Notes: generated by a model from the sequence alone, not told the origin. 64,000 nucleotides of DNA from Oscillospiraceae bacterium (GCA_009783265.1 WRHM01000006.1:1-64000), one strand, 5' to 3'. Numbered from the stretch's first letter, positions 1-7,569 are shown. Numbers and translations: made by a program.

Positions 1-118
1 CTTGTTTCCTCTATCGTGTGTCTTTCCTTTCTGTACAACACTGCGCGTTCTCTATATTTTTTATCATAACTCATGTCTCTATTTTATCATGCTTTTAGAC
101 TTTTTTCAACTTATATTA

Positions 119-1597
119 CTATAATATTATACAAATCAAGCCGCCGCTGCCCTCGTTGATTATGCGCTCAAGCGTCTCCGATAATTTTTCGCGTGCGTCG
201 AGCGGCATGTGCGCGAGTTTTGTATGAAGCCCTTCATTGACAAGTTCGTGCAGGCTTTTCCCGAACATATTAGATTCCCAGATTTTCTTCGGGTCTTCCT
301 CGAATTCATGCAGTAAAAACTTCACAAGTTCTTCTGATTGCTTTTCTGTCCCGACAATCGGCGATACTTCCGTTTCGATATTTGCTTTTATCATGTGTAT
401 CGACGGCGCTGAAGCCCTTAATTTAACGCCGTAACCGCCGGATTGTTTGACTATTTCAGGTTCTTCAAGGGTTAAATCGTCTATGTCCGGAGTAACTATG
501 CCGTAACCGAATTCGTTTACTTCTTTTAATGCCGTTTCTATTTTGCCGTATTCTTTTTTTATAATTGATAGTTCACCCATTAATTTTATCAGAGCCTGTT
601 CGTCGGAAATTTCAAATCCCGTCTGGTCGCCGAGTATCCTGTAAAATAATCCGTCTATGAGTTTAATTTCAAGATGGGCAGTACCCTCGCCAAGATTTAT
701 GGAATCTATTTTAGCGTTTAAAATATTTTCGTTTTCGTTCAGTTCTTTAAACGAATCTTTTATTTCTCCAACTTTTTCAATTCTTTCGGCGCAGTCAAGA
801 ATCGACTGGTTTATTGATTTATAAAGCCAGTGGGTTTCGTCGAGTGCGTTTAGCCATGAGGGCATTGTCACTTCGATTTCTTTTATCGGGAATTCAAATA
901 AAACAAGCTCGATAATATTTTTTATGTCCTCATCGGTTAAATCAAGGCAGTTCACAAGTGCGACGGGAACCCTGTATTTAGCTTCAAGCTCGTATGCAAG
1001 AGCTATAGCTTCGTCGGATTCAGGCACTGATGAGTTTAAAATCATAACAAAAGGTTTATTTATCTGTTTTAATTCTTTAACTACTCTTTCTTCTGCATTT
1101 ACATAATTTTCCCTCGGTATTTCGCCGATTGTTCCGTCAGTTGTAACGAGAAAGCCAATAGTAGAATGGTCGTTTATGACTTTTTTCGTGCCGATTTCCG
1201 CGGCTACGTCAAAAGGCATTTCTTTATCTGACCATGGGGTCATGACCATTCTTGGTTTGTCGTCCTCAAAATGCCCGATCGCTCCGGGGACTATATATCC
1301 CACGCAGTCAATCATTTTTACTTTAAAAGTTGTGCTTTCGCCTAAATCTATCTCGACGGCATTATCGGGGATAAATTTCGGCTCGGTGGTCATAACTGTT
1401 TTACCGTTTGCGCTCTGGGGCATTTCGTCTCTTGCTCTTTCTTTCCCGTATTCGTTTACCATGTTAGGCAAAACCAAGGTTTCCATGAATTTTTTTATTA
1501 AAGTTGATTTACCCGTCCTGACGGGTCCAACAACACCGATATATATATCGCCCTGAGTTCTTTCAGCTATATCCCTGTAGATTGCGTAATCTGTCAT
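119..1597 (-). CDS. spoIVA: Stage IV sporulation protein A (spore coat morphogenetic ATPase)
   Basis: SpoIVA is the ATPase that assembles the basement layer of the spore coat on the mother-cell face of the forespore; in the family, ATP hydrolysis drives its polymerisation. The 492-residue length matches the family. A Walker A motif GPVRTGKST lies at about residues 24-32, followed by the GTPase-like fold, and the protein ends in the glycine-rich, hydrophobic tail GSGGLICIIL typical of SpoIVA. The ATG at 1597 follows a GGGAGG ribosome site at good spacing. The gene stands alone on the minus strand. It is the strongest evidence that the host is a spore former. In well-studied species it is expressed under sigma-E; I did not identify the promoter. 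Confidence 0.96.
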   Translation of the reverse strand: MTDYAIYRDIAERTQGDIYIGVVGPVRTGKSTLIKKFMETLVLPNMVNEYGKERARDEMPQSANGKTVMTTEPKFIPDNAVEIDLGESTTFKVKMIDCVGYIVPGAIGHFEDDKPRMVMTPWSDKEMPFDVAAEIGTKKVINDHSTIGFLVTTDGTIGEIPRENYVNAEERVVKELKQINKPFVMILNSSVPESDEAIALAYELEAKYRVPVALVNCLDLTDEDIKNIIELVLFEFPIKEIEVTMPSWLNALDETHWLYKSINQSILDCAERIEKVGEIKDSFKELNENENILNAKIDSINLGEGTAHLEIKLIDGLFYRILGDQTGFEISDEQALIKLMGELSIIKKEYGKIETALKEVNEFGYGIVTPDIDDLTLEEPEIVKQSGGYGVKLRASAPSIHMIKANIETEVSPIVGTEKQSEELVKFLLHEFEEDPKKIWESNMFGKSLHELVNEGLHTKLAHMPLDAREKLSETLERIINEGSGGLICIIL

Positions 1598-1931
1598 AAT
1601 ATATATTCCTCCCGCAAATTATAAATAAATTTATTAAATTATACGCGCCGGGATTTTTTTTAGAACAGTATTAACGGAAAATTTATTATATTGACTTTTT
1701 TATAACGTTTATGATATACTGTAATTTGCGATGAATTAACAGAAAAAACAAAAAATATATAAGGGCGGAAAATTTATATTAGGTACGGCGTATGAATTGT
1801 AGGGAACGCGCCCCTGCGCGTTCCGCCGATATAAAACCCGCGTAGAATCAGACATGCGGCACGCCCAGTGGTCGCGCCCTACAATAAACACCCGTGTAAA
1901 ATAAGCATTTTCTACAATACCGTTACGCTTA
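1598..1931. other. Non-coding gap between spoIVA and bactofilin
   Basis: I see no convincing gene here. The gap holds the presumed spoIVA promoter on the minus strand next to 1597, AT-rich sequence, and a GC-rich repeat-like block at 1796-1885 that is listed separately. Confidence 0.5.
1796..1885. repeat. MITE-like intergenic repeat with 9-bp terminal inverted repeats
   Basis: ATTGTAGGG at 1796-1804 is perfectly inverted as CCCTACAAT at 1877-1885. Inside the left end is a second perfect inverted repeat, GGAACGCG (1803-1810) with CGCGTTCC (1817-1824). The block is clearly richer in GC than its AT-rich surroundings. Short GC-rich blocks bounded by TGTAGGG/CCCTACA are common as interspersed repeats in Clostridia genomes. 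No second copy was seen in this window, so repeat status is inferred. Confidence 0.5.
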
Positions 1932-1969
1932 AAAATAAGTCAGGGGGCGATTCGCCTCTGACTTATTTT
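1932..1969 (-). terminator. Intrinsic terminator after the bactofilin gene
   Basis: AAAATAAGTCAG (1932-1943) pairs with CTGACTTATTTT (1958-1969) around a GC-rich inner stem. The hairpin lies directly past the bactofilin stop codon. Read on the minus strand it ends in a T-rich stretch; its A/T flanks would allow bidirectional use. Confidence 0.75.
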
Positions 1970-1971
1970 AT

Positions 1972-2370
1972 CTATTCGTCAAGGCCCAGCGGATCGGGGT
2001 CTATTTTTTCGGTCATTTTACTGTATCCGATAAATACCGCGCCTTCGTCCATCAAAACAGCCTCGCATTCTATGTCCCCGGTAATTTTCCCGGTTGACGT
2101 AATATGCAGCAAATCGGCGCATTTGACATTCCCCTCTATACTGCCGGAAATATATGCGATTTTTACGTTTATATTGCCGTTTATATAACCGGATTTTTCT
2201 AAAATTAATTCTCCGTCTACATAAACTTCCCCGTAATATTCCCCTTCTATGCGTACAATCCCGGTTCCGCTCAGTAAATTAGCCTCTATTCTCATTCTTT
2301 TGCTTATTAATGTAACCGGTTCAGATGTTTCATAATTATCTTTTTTTATTGATTTAAAAATATCAAACAT
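1972..2370 (-). CDS. Bactofilin (polymer-forming cytoskeletal protein)
   Basis: Bactofilins are small beta-helical proteins that polymerise without nucleotide and organise cell-envelope processes. The 132-residue length is typical. The central part, about residues 25-115, is a run of short beta repeats rich in glycine and valine/isoleucine (for example GTGIVRIEGEYYGEVYVDGE and GNINVKIAYISGSIEGNVKC), as expected for the DUF583 fold. It is a single-gene unit ending at the terminator 1932-1969. In the family these proteins affect cell shape or spore/envelope synthesis; the specific role here cannot be read from the sequence. Confidence 0.9.
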   Translation of the reverse strand: MFDIFKSIKKDNYETSEPVTLISKRMRIEANLLSGTGIVRIEGEYYGEVYVDGELILEKSGYINGNINVKIAYISGSIEGNVKCADLLHITSTGKITGDIECEAVLMDEGAVFIGYSKMTEKIDPDPLGLDE

Positions 2371-2463
2371 GATTATGCCACCTTGTAAATTATATTTAAT
2401 TATATGTGTTATATTTATTTTTAATAATAAAATTTACAAAAAGATTTTTATTGGTTTCAAGTT

Positions 2464-2500
2464 AAAGGTAAAGTTTGATTAATAATTAAATTTTACCTTT
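2464..2500. promoter_or_regulatory. Inverted repeat between divergent bactofilin and GNAT genes
   Basis: AAAGGTAAA at 2464-2472 is perfectly inverted as TTTACCTTT at 2492-2500. It lies about midway between the divergent starts at 2370 and 2569. It could be an operator or a weak hairpin; there is no T-run that would make it an obvious terminator. Confidence 0.4.
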
Positions 2501-2568
2501 GATTTATGATTTTTTTGTGATATTATTGAATTATATAAAATTTATATAATATAACAGGAGTAAAAATC

Positions 2569-3138
2569 ATGGAAATAAAATATATCCCTGAGGGAACGAT
2601 AACGGAAAAACAACAAAAAGACGTGGATATAATAGATTCAATATGTTTTGCAGGCGACCCAAATGAACCGGCAGAAGAATTTGATATAAACACGTATGAG
2701 TGGAGCGCGCCGGCAGATGGTATGTTCATGCTTTTTGACTGCGATAGAATTGTCGCACATGTGTCGGTGCATAAAACGCTGACTGAATATAACGGACAGC
2801 AATATTATCTGGGAGGCTTCGGCGGTTTAGCGGTCCTGCCGGAATATCGGGGAAAAGGCTACGCGAGAAAACTGGCGGAAGCGGCTTTGGAAAAGGCTTA
2901 TGAAATCGGTATTGACGTTGCTTGCATGTGCGTTAATATGGAAAGCGGCATAACTGATTTTTATCAAAAATTAGGATTTAAGTTTTTAAACCGCCCGGCT
3001 TATTTTATTAATCACGGCAATAATGAAGTAACAGATGACACTGTGATGATTATGGGGTTGAAAAATAAAATCCTCGCTGATGAAATCTTGAGCACAAATT
3101 ATAAATTTCATTATGGTAAAAGTAAAGGGCACTGGTAA
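2569..3138 (+). CDS. GNAT-family N-acetyltransferase
   Basis: An acetyl-CoA dependent acyltransferase of the GNAT superfamily, 189 residues. The acetyl-CoA binding segment is visible as LGGFGGLAVLPEYRGKGYARKL (motif A, R/Q-x-x-G-x-G/A type) at about residues 85-105, followed by helix alpha3 and the C-terminal segment YQKLGFKFLNRPAYF. The layout resembles the Eis/AAC-like single-GNAT proteins, but the substrate cannot be inferred. ATG 2569 follows AACAGGAG with good spacing. It is monocistronic, upstream of and separate from smpB, which has its own promoter. Confidence 0.85.
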   Translation: MEIKYIPEGTITEKQQKDVDIIDSICFAGDPNEPAEEFDINTYEWSAPADGMFMLFDCDRIVAHVSVHKTLTEYNGQQYYLGGFGGLAVLPEYRGKGYARKLAEAALEKAYEIGIDVACMCVNMESGITDFYQKLGFKFLNRPAYFINHGNNEVTDDTVMIMGLKNKILADEILSTNYKFHYGKSKGHW

Positions 3139-3162
3139 TATAAAAAATCCTGAAATATACTG

Positions 3163-3191
3163 TTTACAAAAGTGAAAAAATGTGCTATAAT
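3163..3191 (+). promoter_or_regulatory. Sigma-A promoter of smpB
   Basis: TTTACA at 3163-3168, a 17-base spacer, then TATAAT at 3186-3191. It lies about 45 bases upstream of the smpB start and drives smpB and probably the following GNAT gene. Confidence 0.75.
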
Positions 3192-3235
3192 ATAAAAACG
3201 CCAGATTTATAAATTTTCACAGAAAGGACTTGACG

Positions 3236-3721
3236 ATTATCGCTGATAATAAAAATAATAAAAGCGGCAGAAAAATAATCGCGCAAAATAAAAAAGCCCG
3301 CCACGATTTTTTCGTCGAGGATTCTTTTGAAGCGGGCATAGAATTGTTTGGCACGGAAGTCAAATCAATAAGGGCGGGCAGGATAAATTTCAGGGATTCT
3401 TATTGTTATGTCGATAAAGGCGAATTGTTTGTAACGGGATTTCACATATCGCCGTATGAAAAAGGCAATATTTTTAATAAAGACCCGTTAAGATTAAAGC
3501 GTTTATTAATGCATAAAAAAGAAATAATAAAAATGTATTATTATGTATCAAAAGACGGATATACTCTTGTGCCGCTGAGCGTATATTTTTCAAGAAGCAG
3601 GGTGAAAATCGAGATAGGATTGTGTAAAGGCAAAAAATTATATGACAAACGCGATGATATGGCTGAAAGATCGTTAAAACGCGAGAGCGAACGGTACGCG
3701 AAAGAAATGAGCAGGGGGTAA
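3236..3721 (+). CDS. smpB: SsrA-binding protein SmpB, apparently starting at ATT
   Basis: SmpB binds tmRNA and delivers it to stalled ribosomes for trans-translation. Family landmarks are clear: KKARHDFFVEDSFEAGIELFGTEVKSIRAG near the N-terminus, then SISPYEKGN-like, HDPLR-like and KLYDKRDD segments and a basic tail. The ORF is open from a TTG at 3230, but that codon lies one base after the AAAGGA ribosome site, too close to initiate. The next in-frame codon with normal spacing (7 bases) is ATT at 3236, giving a 161-residue protein. No ATG, GTG or TTG follows before the conserved region. The product works with the tmRNA encoded 600 bases downstream. Confidence 0.93.
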   Translation: MIADNKNNKSGRKIIAQNKKARHDFFVEDSFEAGIELFGTEVKSIRAGRINFRDSYCYVDKGELFVTGFHISPYEKGNIFNKDPLRLKRLLMHKKEIIKMYYYVSKDGYTLVPLSVYFSRSRVKIEIGLCKGKKLYDKRDDMAERSLKRESERYAKEMSRG

Positions 3722-3732
3722 AATTATATTAT

Positions 3733-4311
3733 ATGCTTAATTATCTTAACCATAAAGGAACGGTAATTTTGACGACGCCGAGGTTAATTTTACGCCGTTT
3801 TACTGTAGACGATGCGCAGGCTATGTATAATAATTGGGCTACAGATGAAAAAGTGACGAGGTTTTTGGCTTGGGAGATTCACGAATCAATAGAAAAAACA
3901 AGGGAAATATTAACGCAGTGGGTTGACGAATATGACAGTTTGGAGTATTATCATTGGGGGATAGAATATATGCATGACGGGAATATAATGATTATAGGCG
4001 GAATAAACTTGCATGGTGTATCAAATAAATCATGGCGTGCAGAACTGGGATATAATATAGGCTCAAAATGGTGGAACAAAGGTATTATGACCGAAGCGGC
4101 AAAAGCCGTTTTGGAGTTTGGTTTTAACGAAGTCGGGTTTAATAAAATATGCGCGCTGCACGATACAGAAAACGTGGGGTCGGGCAGGGTAATGCAAAAA
4201 ATAGGCATGATACGCGAGGGGCATTTTCATAAGCATTCACGCAGAAAAGACGGCAGCTGGGGCGATATAGGATTTTATAGTATATTAAAAGAGAATTGGG
4301 ATAATAAATAA
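3733..4311 (+). CDS. RimJ/RimL-type GNAT acetyltransferase
   Basis: A 192-residue acetyltransferase of the ribosomal-protein N-acetyltransferase (Acetyltransf_3) type. It shows the family start TPRLILRRFTVDDA at about residues 15-28, the W-x-x-G-I-M-T-E-A segment near residue 115-120 and KIGMIREGHFHKHSRRKDGSWGDIGFYSIL at the end. It starts 11 bases after smpB, so the two are likely co-transcribed, and ends 7 bases before the tmRNA. The start is uncertain: ATG 3733 has an AGGGGG site at long spacing, and a TTG a few codons later also fits. The target may be a ribosomal protein or a small molecule. Confidence 0.85.
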   Translation: MLNYLNHKGTVILTTPRLILRRFTVDDAQAMYNNWATDEKVTRFLAWEIHESIEKTREILTQWVDEYDSLEYYHWGIEYMHDGNIMIIGGINLHGVSNKSWRAELGYNIGSKWWNKGIMTEAAKAVLEFGFNEVGFNKICALHDTENVGSGRVMQKIGMIREGHFHKHSRRKDGSWGDIGFYSILKENWDNK

Positions 4312-4318
4312 AATATAT

Positions 4319-4668
4319 GGGGGCGTAAAGGTTTCGACGGGGATCTGATTCTAAAATAAGCGGGTAGTGAGGCGGAATCACTTAAAATTCGAGCAAATTA
4401 AAAATTAAACGCTAACAATAATAAATTAGCAGTAGCGGCGTAGCCGCTGCCATTCCGGCGGCAGAGTACTGCGGCTCCGTTAGGGGTGTCACATCAGCAG
4501 TGAACGGATTAAACTTAAGCTTTGCGGTTTAATTTGTAACGATGAAGCTACTCCGGCATAAGCCTGACTTGTGGGCGTATGTTATGGAGGAAATCAAATC
4601 ACAGTCTACACTCGTAGAAAATTTTAGATGAAAATCTTCGGACAGGGGTTCGATTCCCCTCGCCTCCA
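4319..4668 (+). ncRNA. ssrA: Transfer-messenger RNA (tmRNA)
   Basis: tmRNA rescues stalled ribosomes and appends a degradation tag. The acceptor stem pairs GGGGGCG (4319-4325) with CGCCTCC (4661-4667), followed by discriminator A at 4668; CCA is not encoded. The T-arm GGTTCGATTCCCC is at 4648-4658 and the tRNA-like 5' part begins GGGGGCGTAAAGGTTTCGAC. The tag frame runs from GCT at 4411 to TAG at 4441-4443 and encodes ANNNKLAVAA, with the usual ALAA-like ending. The gene lies just behind smpB and GNAT. Its 3' end is a classic integration site, and here an accessory element begins directly after it. Confidence 0.97.
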
Positions 4669-4676
4669 GTAACGGG

Positions 4677-4725
4677 AAAAACGCGGTATATCGGAGATTT
4701 TATTTTTCTCGATATATCGTGTTTT
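4677..4725 (+). terminator. Probable tmRNA terminator
   Basis: An imperfect stem pairs AAAAACGCGGTATATCGGAG (4677-4696) with the segment at 4708-4725 that starts CTCGATATATCG and ends GTTTT. It starts nine bases after the mature tmRNA end. Confidence 0.6.
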
Positions 4726-4798
4726 CTTGTAAAATATTATTTTATTAATATGACATATTATTTTATTGATATAGGATATTAAATATTTTATATCGTTT

Positions 4799-4819
4799 TG
4801 GCGGTCAAAATGGCGGTCA
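4799..4819. repeat. Tandem 9-bp direct repeat near the left edge of the element
   Basis: TGGCGGTCA occurs at 4799-4807 and again at 4811-4819, a 12-base period. The second copy overlaps the stop codon of the leftmost gene. Such repeats close to a tmRNA end could be recombinase arm sites, but this is speculation. Confidence 0.4.
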
Positions 4820-5284
4820 GAATTTGTTGAAATATTTTTCAAGATATTCGGCAAAAAATTCTTTTATCGCTTGCTTTTCCGCGTCAGTATTTGAGGACTG
4901 CCATAATATTTTAAACATGCTCTTAAAAACTTCAAGCAAATAGTGTAAATGCTCAATCATTATTTTACCGTAATCGGCTGTCTGGTGTTTCATATAATTT
5001 TCTTTGCTTATACCGTAACTGTCTAACGCCTCTTTTAATTCGCGCTGTAATAACGTTATCTTGCTCTCTGGCGGCGTTTCTTCTTCCGGCAACATATTTT
5101 CCCGTTCAACATCAATAACGCTGTTTTGCGCGTCCTCGTTGCCTATATCGGCTTGTAAGATTCCGTAGGCAGAACCAATCAACAAAAATTGGTCTTTCGT
5201 CAGCTTATCTACGTTGATATTTTCCATATCGTCAAGCGTTTCAAATGCTGTATTTTTCAGTTTTCTTATATCTTTTTCAGTCAT
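4817..5284 (-). CDS. Hypothetical helical protein, last gene of the leftward array
   Basis: 155 residues, acidic and predicted largely helical; I do not recognise the family. The middle has a proline/glutamate stretch (LPEEETPPES) that may link two helical parts. The second part contains HLHYLLEVFKSMFKIL, an amphipathic helix. No signal peptide or membrane span is evident. The ATG at 5284 follows GGAG at good spacing, and the gene begins 3 bases after its upstream neighbour ends, so it is in the same transcript. It is the gene closest to the tmRNA. Confidence 0.75.
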   Translation of the reverse strand: MTEKDIRKLKNTAFETLDDMENINVDKLTKDQFLLIGSAYGILQADIGNEDAQNSVIDVERENMLPEEETPPESKITLLQRELKEALDSYGISKENYMKHQTADYGKIMIEHLHYLLEVFKSMFKILWQSSNTDAEKQAIKEFFAEYLEKYFNKF

Positions 5285-5287
5285 AAT

Positions 5288-5530
5288 TTAAACTCCGTTC
5301 TGTATTAATGGCATTATTGACGACATAACAGCTATGAAACGAATCCGCATAGAATACAAACAGGTTTTCGTTGTTTCTGTACGTTGCATAACGTATTTAA
5401 AAACGTTCGCAAGCTCCGTATTATCGTTTGGATATTCCCTGTATATTTTCATCATTCGGCGGTAATACGAAGCGTTGAACTGTTTTGTTTTCATATAATC
5501 GTTATATAGTTGTTTGAGTTGTTCTTCCAT
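5288..5530 (-). CDS. Small hypothetical protein
   Basis: 80 residues with no recognised domain. The first two thirds are charged and helical (LKQLYNDYMKTKQFNASYYRRMMKIYREYPND), and the C-terminal third is hydrophobic (MRIRFIAVMSSIMPLIQNGV), perhaps a membrane-associating helix. A GTGAGG-type site precedes the ATG at 5530. It lies between the HAD-like gene and the 155-residue gene with gaps of only a few bases. Confidence 0.65.
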   Translation of the reverse strand: MEEQLKQLYNDYMKTKQFNASYYRRMMKIYREYPNDNTELANVFKYVMQRTETTKTCLYSMRIRFIAVMSSIMPLIQNGV

Positions 5531-5537
5531 AATTTCC

Positions 5538-5831
5538 TCACGGATTGATCGCCAAATTATCTATTATCAAATCGCCTTTAATAATATTATAATAAACCTC
5601 GTCAAATTCAAGCCCGTATTCTCTGATATATTTTACCCGTTTAATCGTTTCGGAACGGTTTGCCGACGTCCAAAGGCACACGAACACGCCGCGTTTCTGC
5701 GCAATTATCAACGCTTCAATAAGCGGCGTGTTCGGCTCGTCTTTTTCGTGGAAATATAGCGTTGCGTCGAAATCACAAAATATAACTTGTCTCGGCTGCA
5801 AATCGTTAATGCGTTCATAAACGGTTTTCAT
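5538..5831 (-). CDS. Minimal HAD-like phosphatase
   Basis: 97 residues resembling the small HAD-superfamily proteins of phages and mobile elements. Motif I is visible as CDFDATLYFH (nucleophile D and the D two residues later) at about residues 19-28, and motif II as LWTSANRS at about 53-60. An IIKGDLIIDN segment near the end sits where the acidic motif III/IV lies. The cap domain is absent and the protein is shorter than typical HAD enzymes. The start codon abuts the upstream stop (TAAATG), suggesting translational coupling with the 190-residue gene. The substrate is unknown. Confidence 0.75.
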   Translation of the reverse strand: MKTVYERINDLQPRQVIFCDFDATLYFHEKDEPNTPLIEALIIAQKRGVFVCLWTSANRSETIKRVKYIREYGLEFDEVYYNIIKGDLIIDNLAINP

Positions 5832-6404
5832 TTATGACAAAGTAAAATCGAGATTATCTGATTTTTCAAAGTGGTTATGAAGCAGCGTGCTGACGACATA
5901 AAGGTCATGCCCTGTGAATCCCCCATTGGCAAGCCTGTGATACGCCATTGAAGCCCGCATAATTTCTCCCTGAACTTCATCGGCAAGTCCCATTAGTTCT
6001 TTATACATTTGTATATCGACGGCGCGTGCGTATTCTATGGCATGATTCAAGCATTCAACGAGTTCTTCCTCGTTTTTTATCCATATATTGAAACTGTTTT
6101 TAAAATCATTCGCGTTATTAAGCATAAAACTGTTTGCGCGTTCGATTCCGTCAACCTTAATCTGCGGGTCATAATCAAGTTTGTCTCTCGCTATTTTTTC
6201 TATGCAGATTATAGAACAATAATCGCATTTGCTTTCGCATTCGTGCCAACGTGAAAATCCGCGAAGCGACAAAGCGGGTTTTCTTAATTCCCCCGCCATT
6301 TGTCTGTGCCAGTGCGAACCGTTCTCTAAATATGTCACGATATGGTCAAGGCATTCTTCAAGCATTTGCTTATTATTCATATTCGAGTTTCTCATTTCAT
6401 TCAT
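5832..6404 (-). CDS. Helical protein with a cysteine cluster, possibly ferritin-like
   Basis: 190 residues, mostly helical. A compact cluster HECESKCDYCSIIC at about residues 53-66 gives a C-x3-C-x2-C-x3-C arrangement with adjacent His, suited to zinc or another metal. Several helices carry E/H residues (HWHRQMAGEL, EEELVECLNHAIEYA, MGLADEVQGEIMRASMAYHRL), which resemble a four-helix or ferritin-like bundle. That is an impression from composition, not a family match. It starts 14 bases after the Ig-like protein gene, with GGAGGG upstream of the ATG at 6404. Confidence 0.7.
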   Translation of the reverse strand: MNEMRNSNMNNKQMLEECLDHIVTYLENGSHWHRQMAGELRKPALSLRGFSRWHECESKCDYCSIICIEKIARDKLDYDPQIKVDGIERANSFMLNNANDFKNSFNIWIKNEEELVECLNHAIEYARAVDIQMYKELMGLADEVQGEIMRASMAYHRLANGGFTGHDLYVVSTLLHNHFEKSDNLDFTLS

Positions 6405-6418
6405 CTATCATACCCTCC

Positions 6419-7093
6419 TTACGCTAATGTGCCGGAATAATCAACAGGCGTTGATGTTCCTGCGGCGTTCGTAGCCGTCACGGTGAAGTTGTAAGCCGTA
6501 CCTGATGTGCCTGTCGGCGTACCGGATAATAAGCCTGTCGGCGATAATGTCAATCCGGCGGGTAAAGTCCCGGCGGTAACGGCGTAAGTTATCGGAGCTG
6601 CTCCTGTCGCGCCTAACTGCTCAGAGAAAGCCGTCCCTGCCGTTATTGCCGAAAGCGTTGTCGTGGTTATCGTTGGAGCGATTGGCGGGTCTGTTGACGG
6701 CGGGATTGTATTATTCGCGGGATTATATCTGCGGGCACAGCACGGTGTATTGAGATTTAAGAAGTGCTGTACTCCCCCGCCGCCGCCTGTTGCCGCCGCG
6801 CCGTTGTTTCCCCACCTCAGAATATAACAGAATCCAAGCCGTAACAAGTCAGAGTAGAATACATCGGCATTATTATCTTCAAGAATATACGATGTTCCGC
6901 CTACTCCGTTTTGTATGAATACCTGTTCTGTCCCCTCGATTAAATCCCTGAATTTAACGCGGTCGGGTTCGCTCAGCCTGAAATCAAGATTGAAATGTTT
7001 TCCGTTTACCAAAAATTGCGGCGGGATTACGATTGTTACCGAAGTGCCCGACGTGATAATAAGGTCAATAGGTCTGATTATTCTTTTATCCAT
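6419..7093 (-). CDS. Hypothetical protein with C-terminal He_PIG/Ig-like domain
   Basis: 224 residues in two parts. Residues 1-115 form a beta-rich domain I do not recognise, with a glycine-rich loop (AAATGGGGGVQHF) followed by NTPCCARRYN. After a proline/threonine linker (PSTDPPIAPTITTTT), the C-terminal 90 residues are a putative-Ig (He_PIG) repeat: ITYAVTAGTLPAGLTLSPTG, LLSGTPTGTSG and YNFTVTATNAAG. He_PIG domains are common on surface or virion-exposed proteins. There is no signal peptide, so export, if any, would need a phage-like or lytic route. AAGGAG precedes the ATG. Confidence 0.75.
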   Translation of the reverse strand: MDKRIIRPIDLIITSGTSVTIVIPPQFLVNGKHFNLDFRLSEPDRVKFRDLIEGTEQVFIQNGVGGTSYILEDNNADVFYSDLLRLGFCYILRWGNNGAAATGGGGGVQHFLNLNTPCCARRYNPANNTIPPSTDPPIAPTITTTTLSAITAGTAFSEQLGATGAAPITYAVTAGTLPAGLTLSPTGLLSGTPTGTSGTAYNFTVTATNAAGTSTPVDYSGTLA

Positions 7094-7096
7094 GTT

Positions 7097-7381
7097 TTAT
7101 AATTTCTCCTTTGTTAATTTTTCGTTTATTTGAATTAATTGTTTTAATATATTTTCGCTGTTTTCGCGGTTCTGCTCATTGTTTTCTACGTTTCGCATAT
7201 TAACCGCAAGCGTTTTTTTATTAATATCAAGATTCTGTTGACTTAAAGTCATTATCTTTATAGTCAGTACAAAAATGCCTATATTTATAATAAGATTTTT
7301 CCATGTCAGCAAATCGCCGTTGTTATTCAAATCTCTGTTCTGCGGGTACGTCGTTTGATACGGTTTCAATCGGTTCGTCAT
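7097..7381 (-). CDS. Small protein with one membrane span (holin- or spanin-like size)
   Basis: 94 residues. A charged N-terminus is followed by one hydrophobic span, NLIINIGIFVLTIKIMTL, at about residues 28-46. The remainder is a polar helical tail rich in N, E and K, probably coiled coil. The start overlaps the upstream 76-residue gene by 59 bases, in another frame. Size and layout are compatible with a holin-like or membrane-anchor protein but not diagnostic. Confidence 0.65.
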   Translation of the reverse strand: MTNRLKPYQTTYPQNRDLNNNGDLLTWKNLIINIGIFVLTIKIMTLSQQNLDINKKTLAVNMRNVENNEQNRENSENILKQLIQINEKLTKEKL

Positions 7382-7553
7382 TTACCGTCCCGCCTTTCAT
7401 AAACTGCTGTGCTTTCGGCATTATATCACCGACTATTTTTTCGGCTTGTACGCTTATATCGTTTAAAAATTTAAGCGTTATTTCGCGGTCTTTTTTGTTT
7501 CTTATCATGCAGCCAATCCAGCCGATAGCAACGTATTTTATAAATTCATTCAT
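7323..7553 (-). CDS. Small hypothetical protein of the element
   Basis: 76 residues. The N-terminus (MNEFIKYVAIGWIGCMI) is a short hydrophobic helix, and the rest is charged and helical, with a polar tail. A GAGGTG site lies in front of ATG 7553, and a terminator at 7570-7597 separates this gene from the upstream glycine-rich gene. Its 3' end overlaps the next gene by 59 bases. Confidence 0.7.
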   Translation of the reverse strand: MNEFIKYVAIGWIGCMIRNKKDREITLKFLNDISVQAEKIVGDIMPKAQQFMKGGTVNDEPIETVSNDVPAEQRFE

Positions 7554-7569
7554 ATATACACCTCATAAA

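Noticed and set aside
1..118. A gene or promoter at the left window edge
   Set aside because: The bases are AT-rich with no open frame; a minus-strand gene may lie outside the window but cannot be supported.
4624..4854. Minus-strand 76-codon ORF ending YWRRGESNPCPKIF
   Set aside because: The ending is the antisense translation of the tmRNA 3' end, a well-known annotation artefact; the frame also covers the terminator.
5514..5759. Plus-strand ORFs over the leftward array (5514, 6009, 7303, 8588, 9364 and others)
   Set aside because: They are antisense to well-supported minus-strand genes with ribosome sites, and their products show no family motifs.
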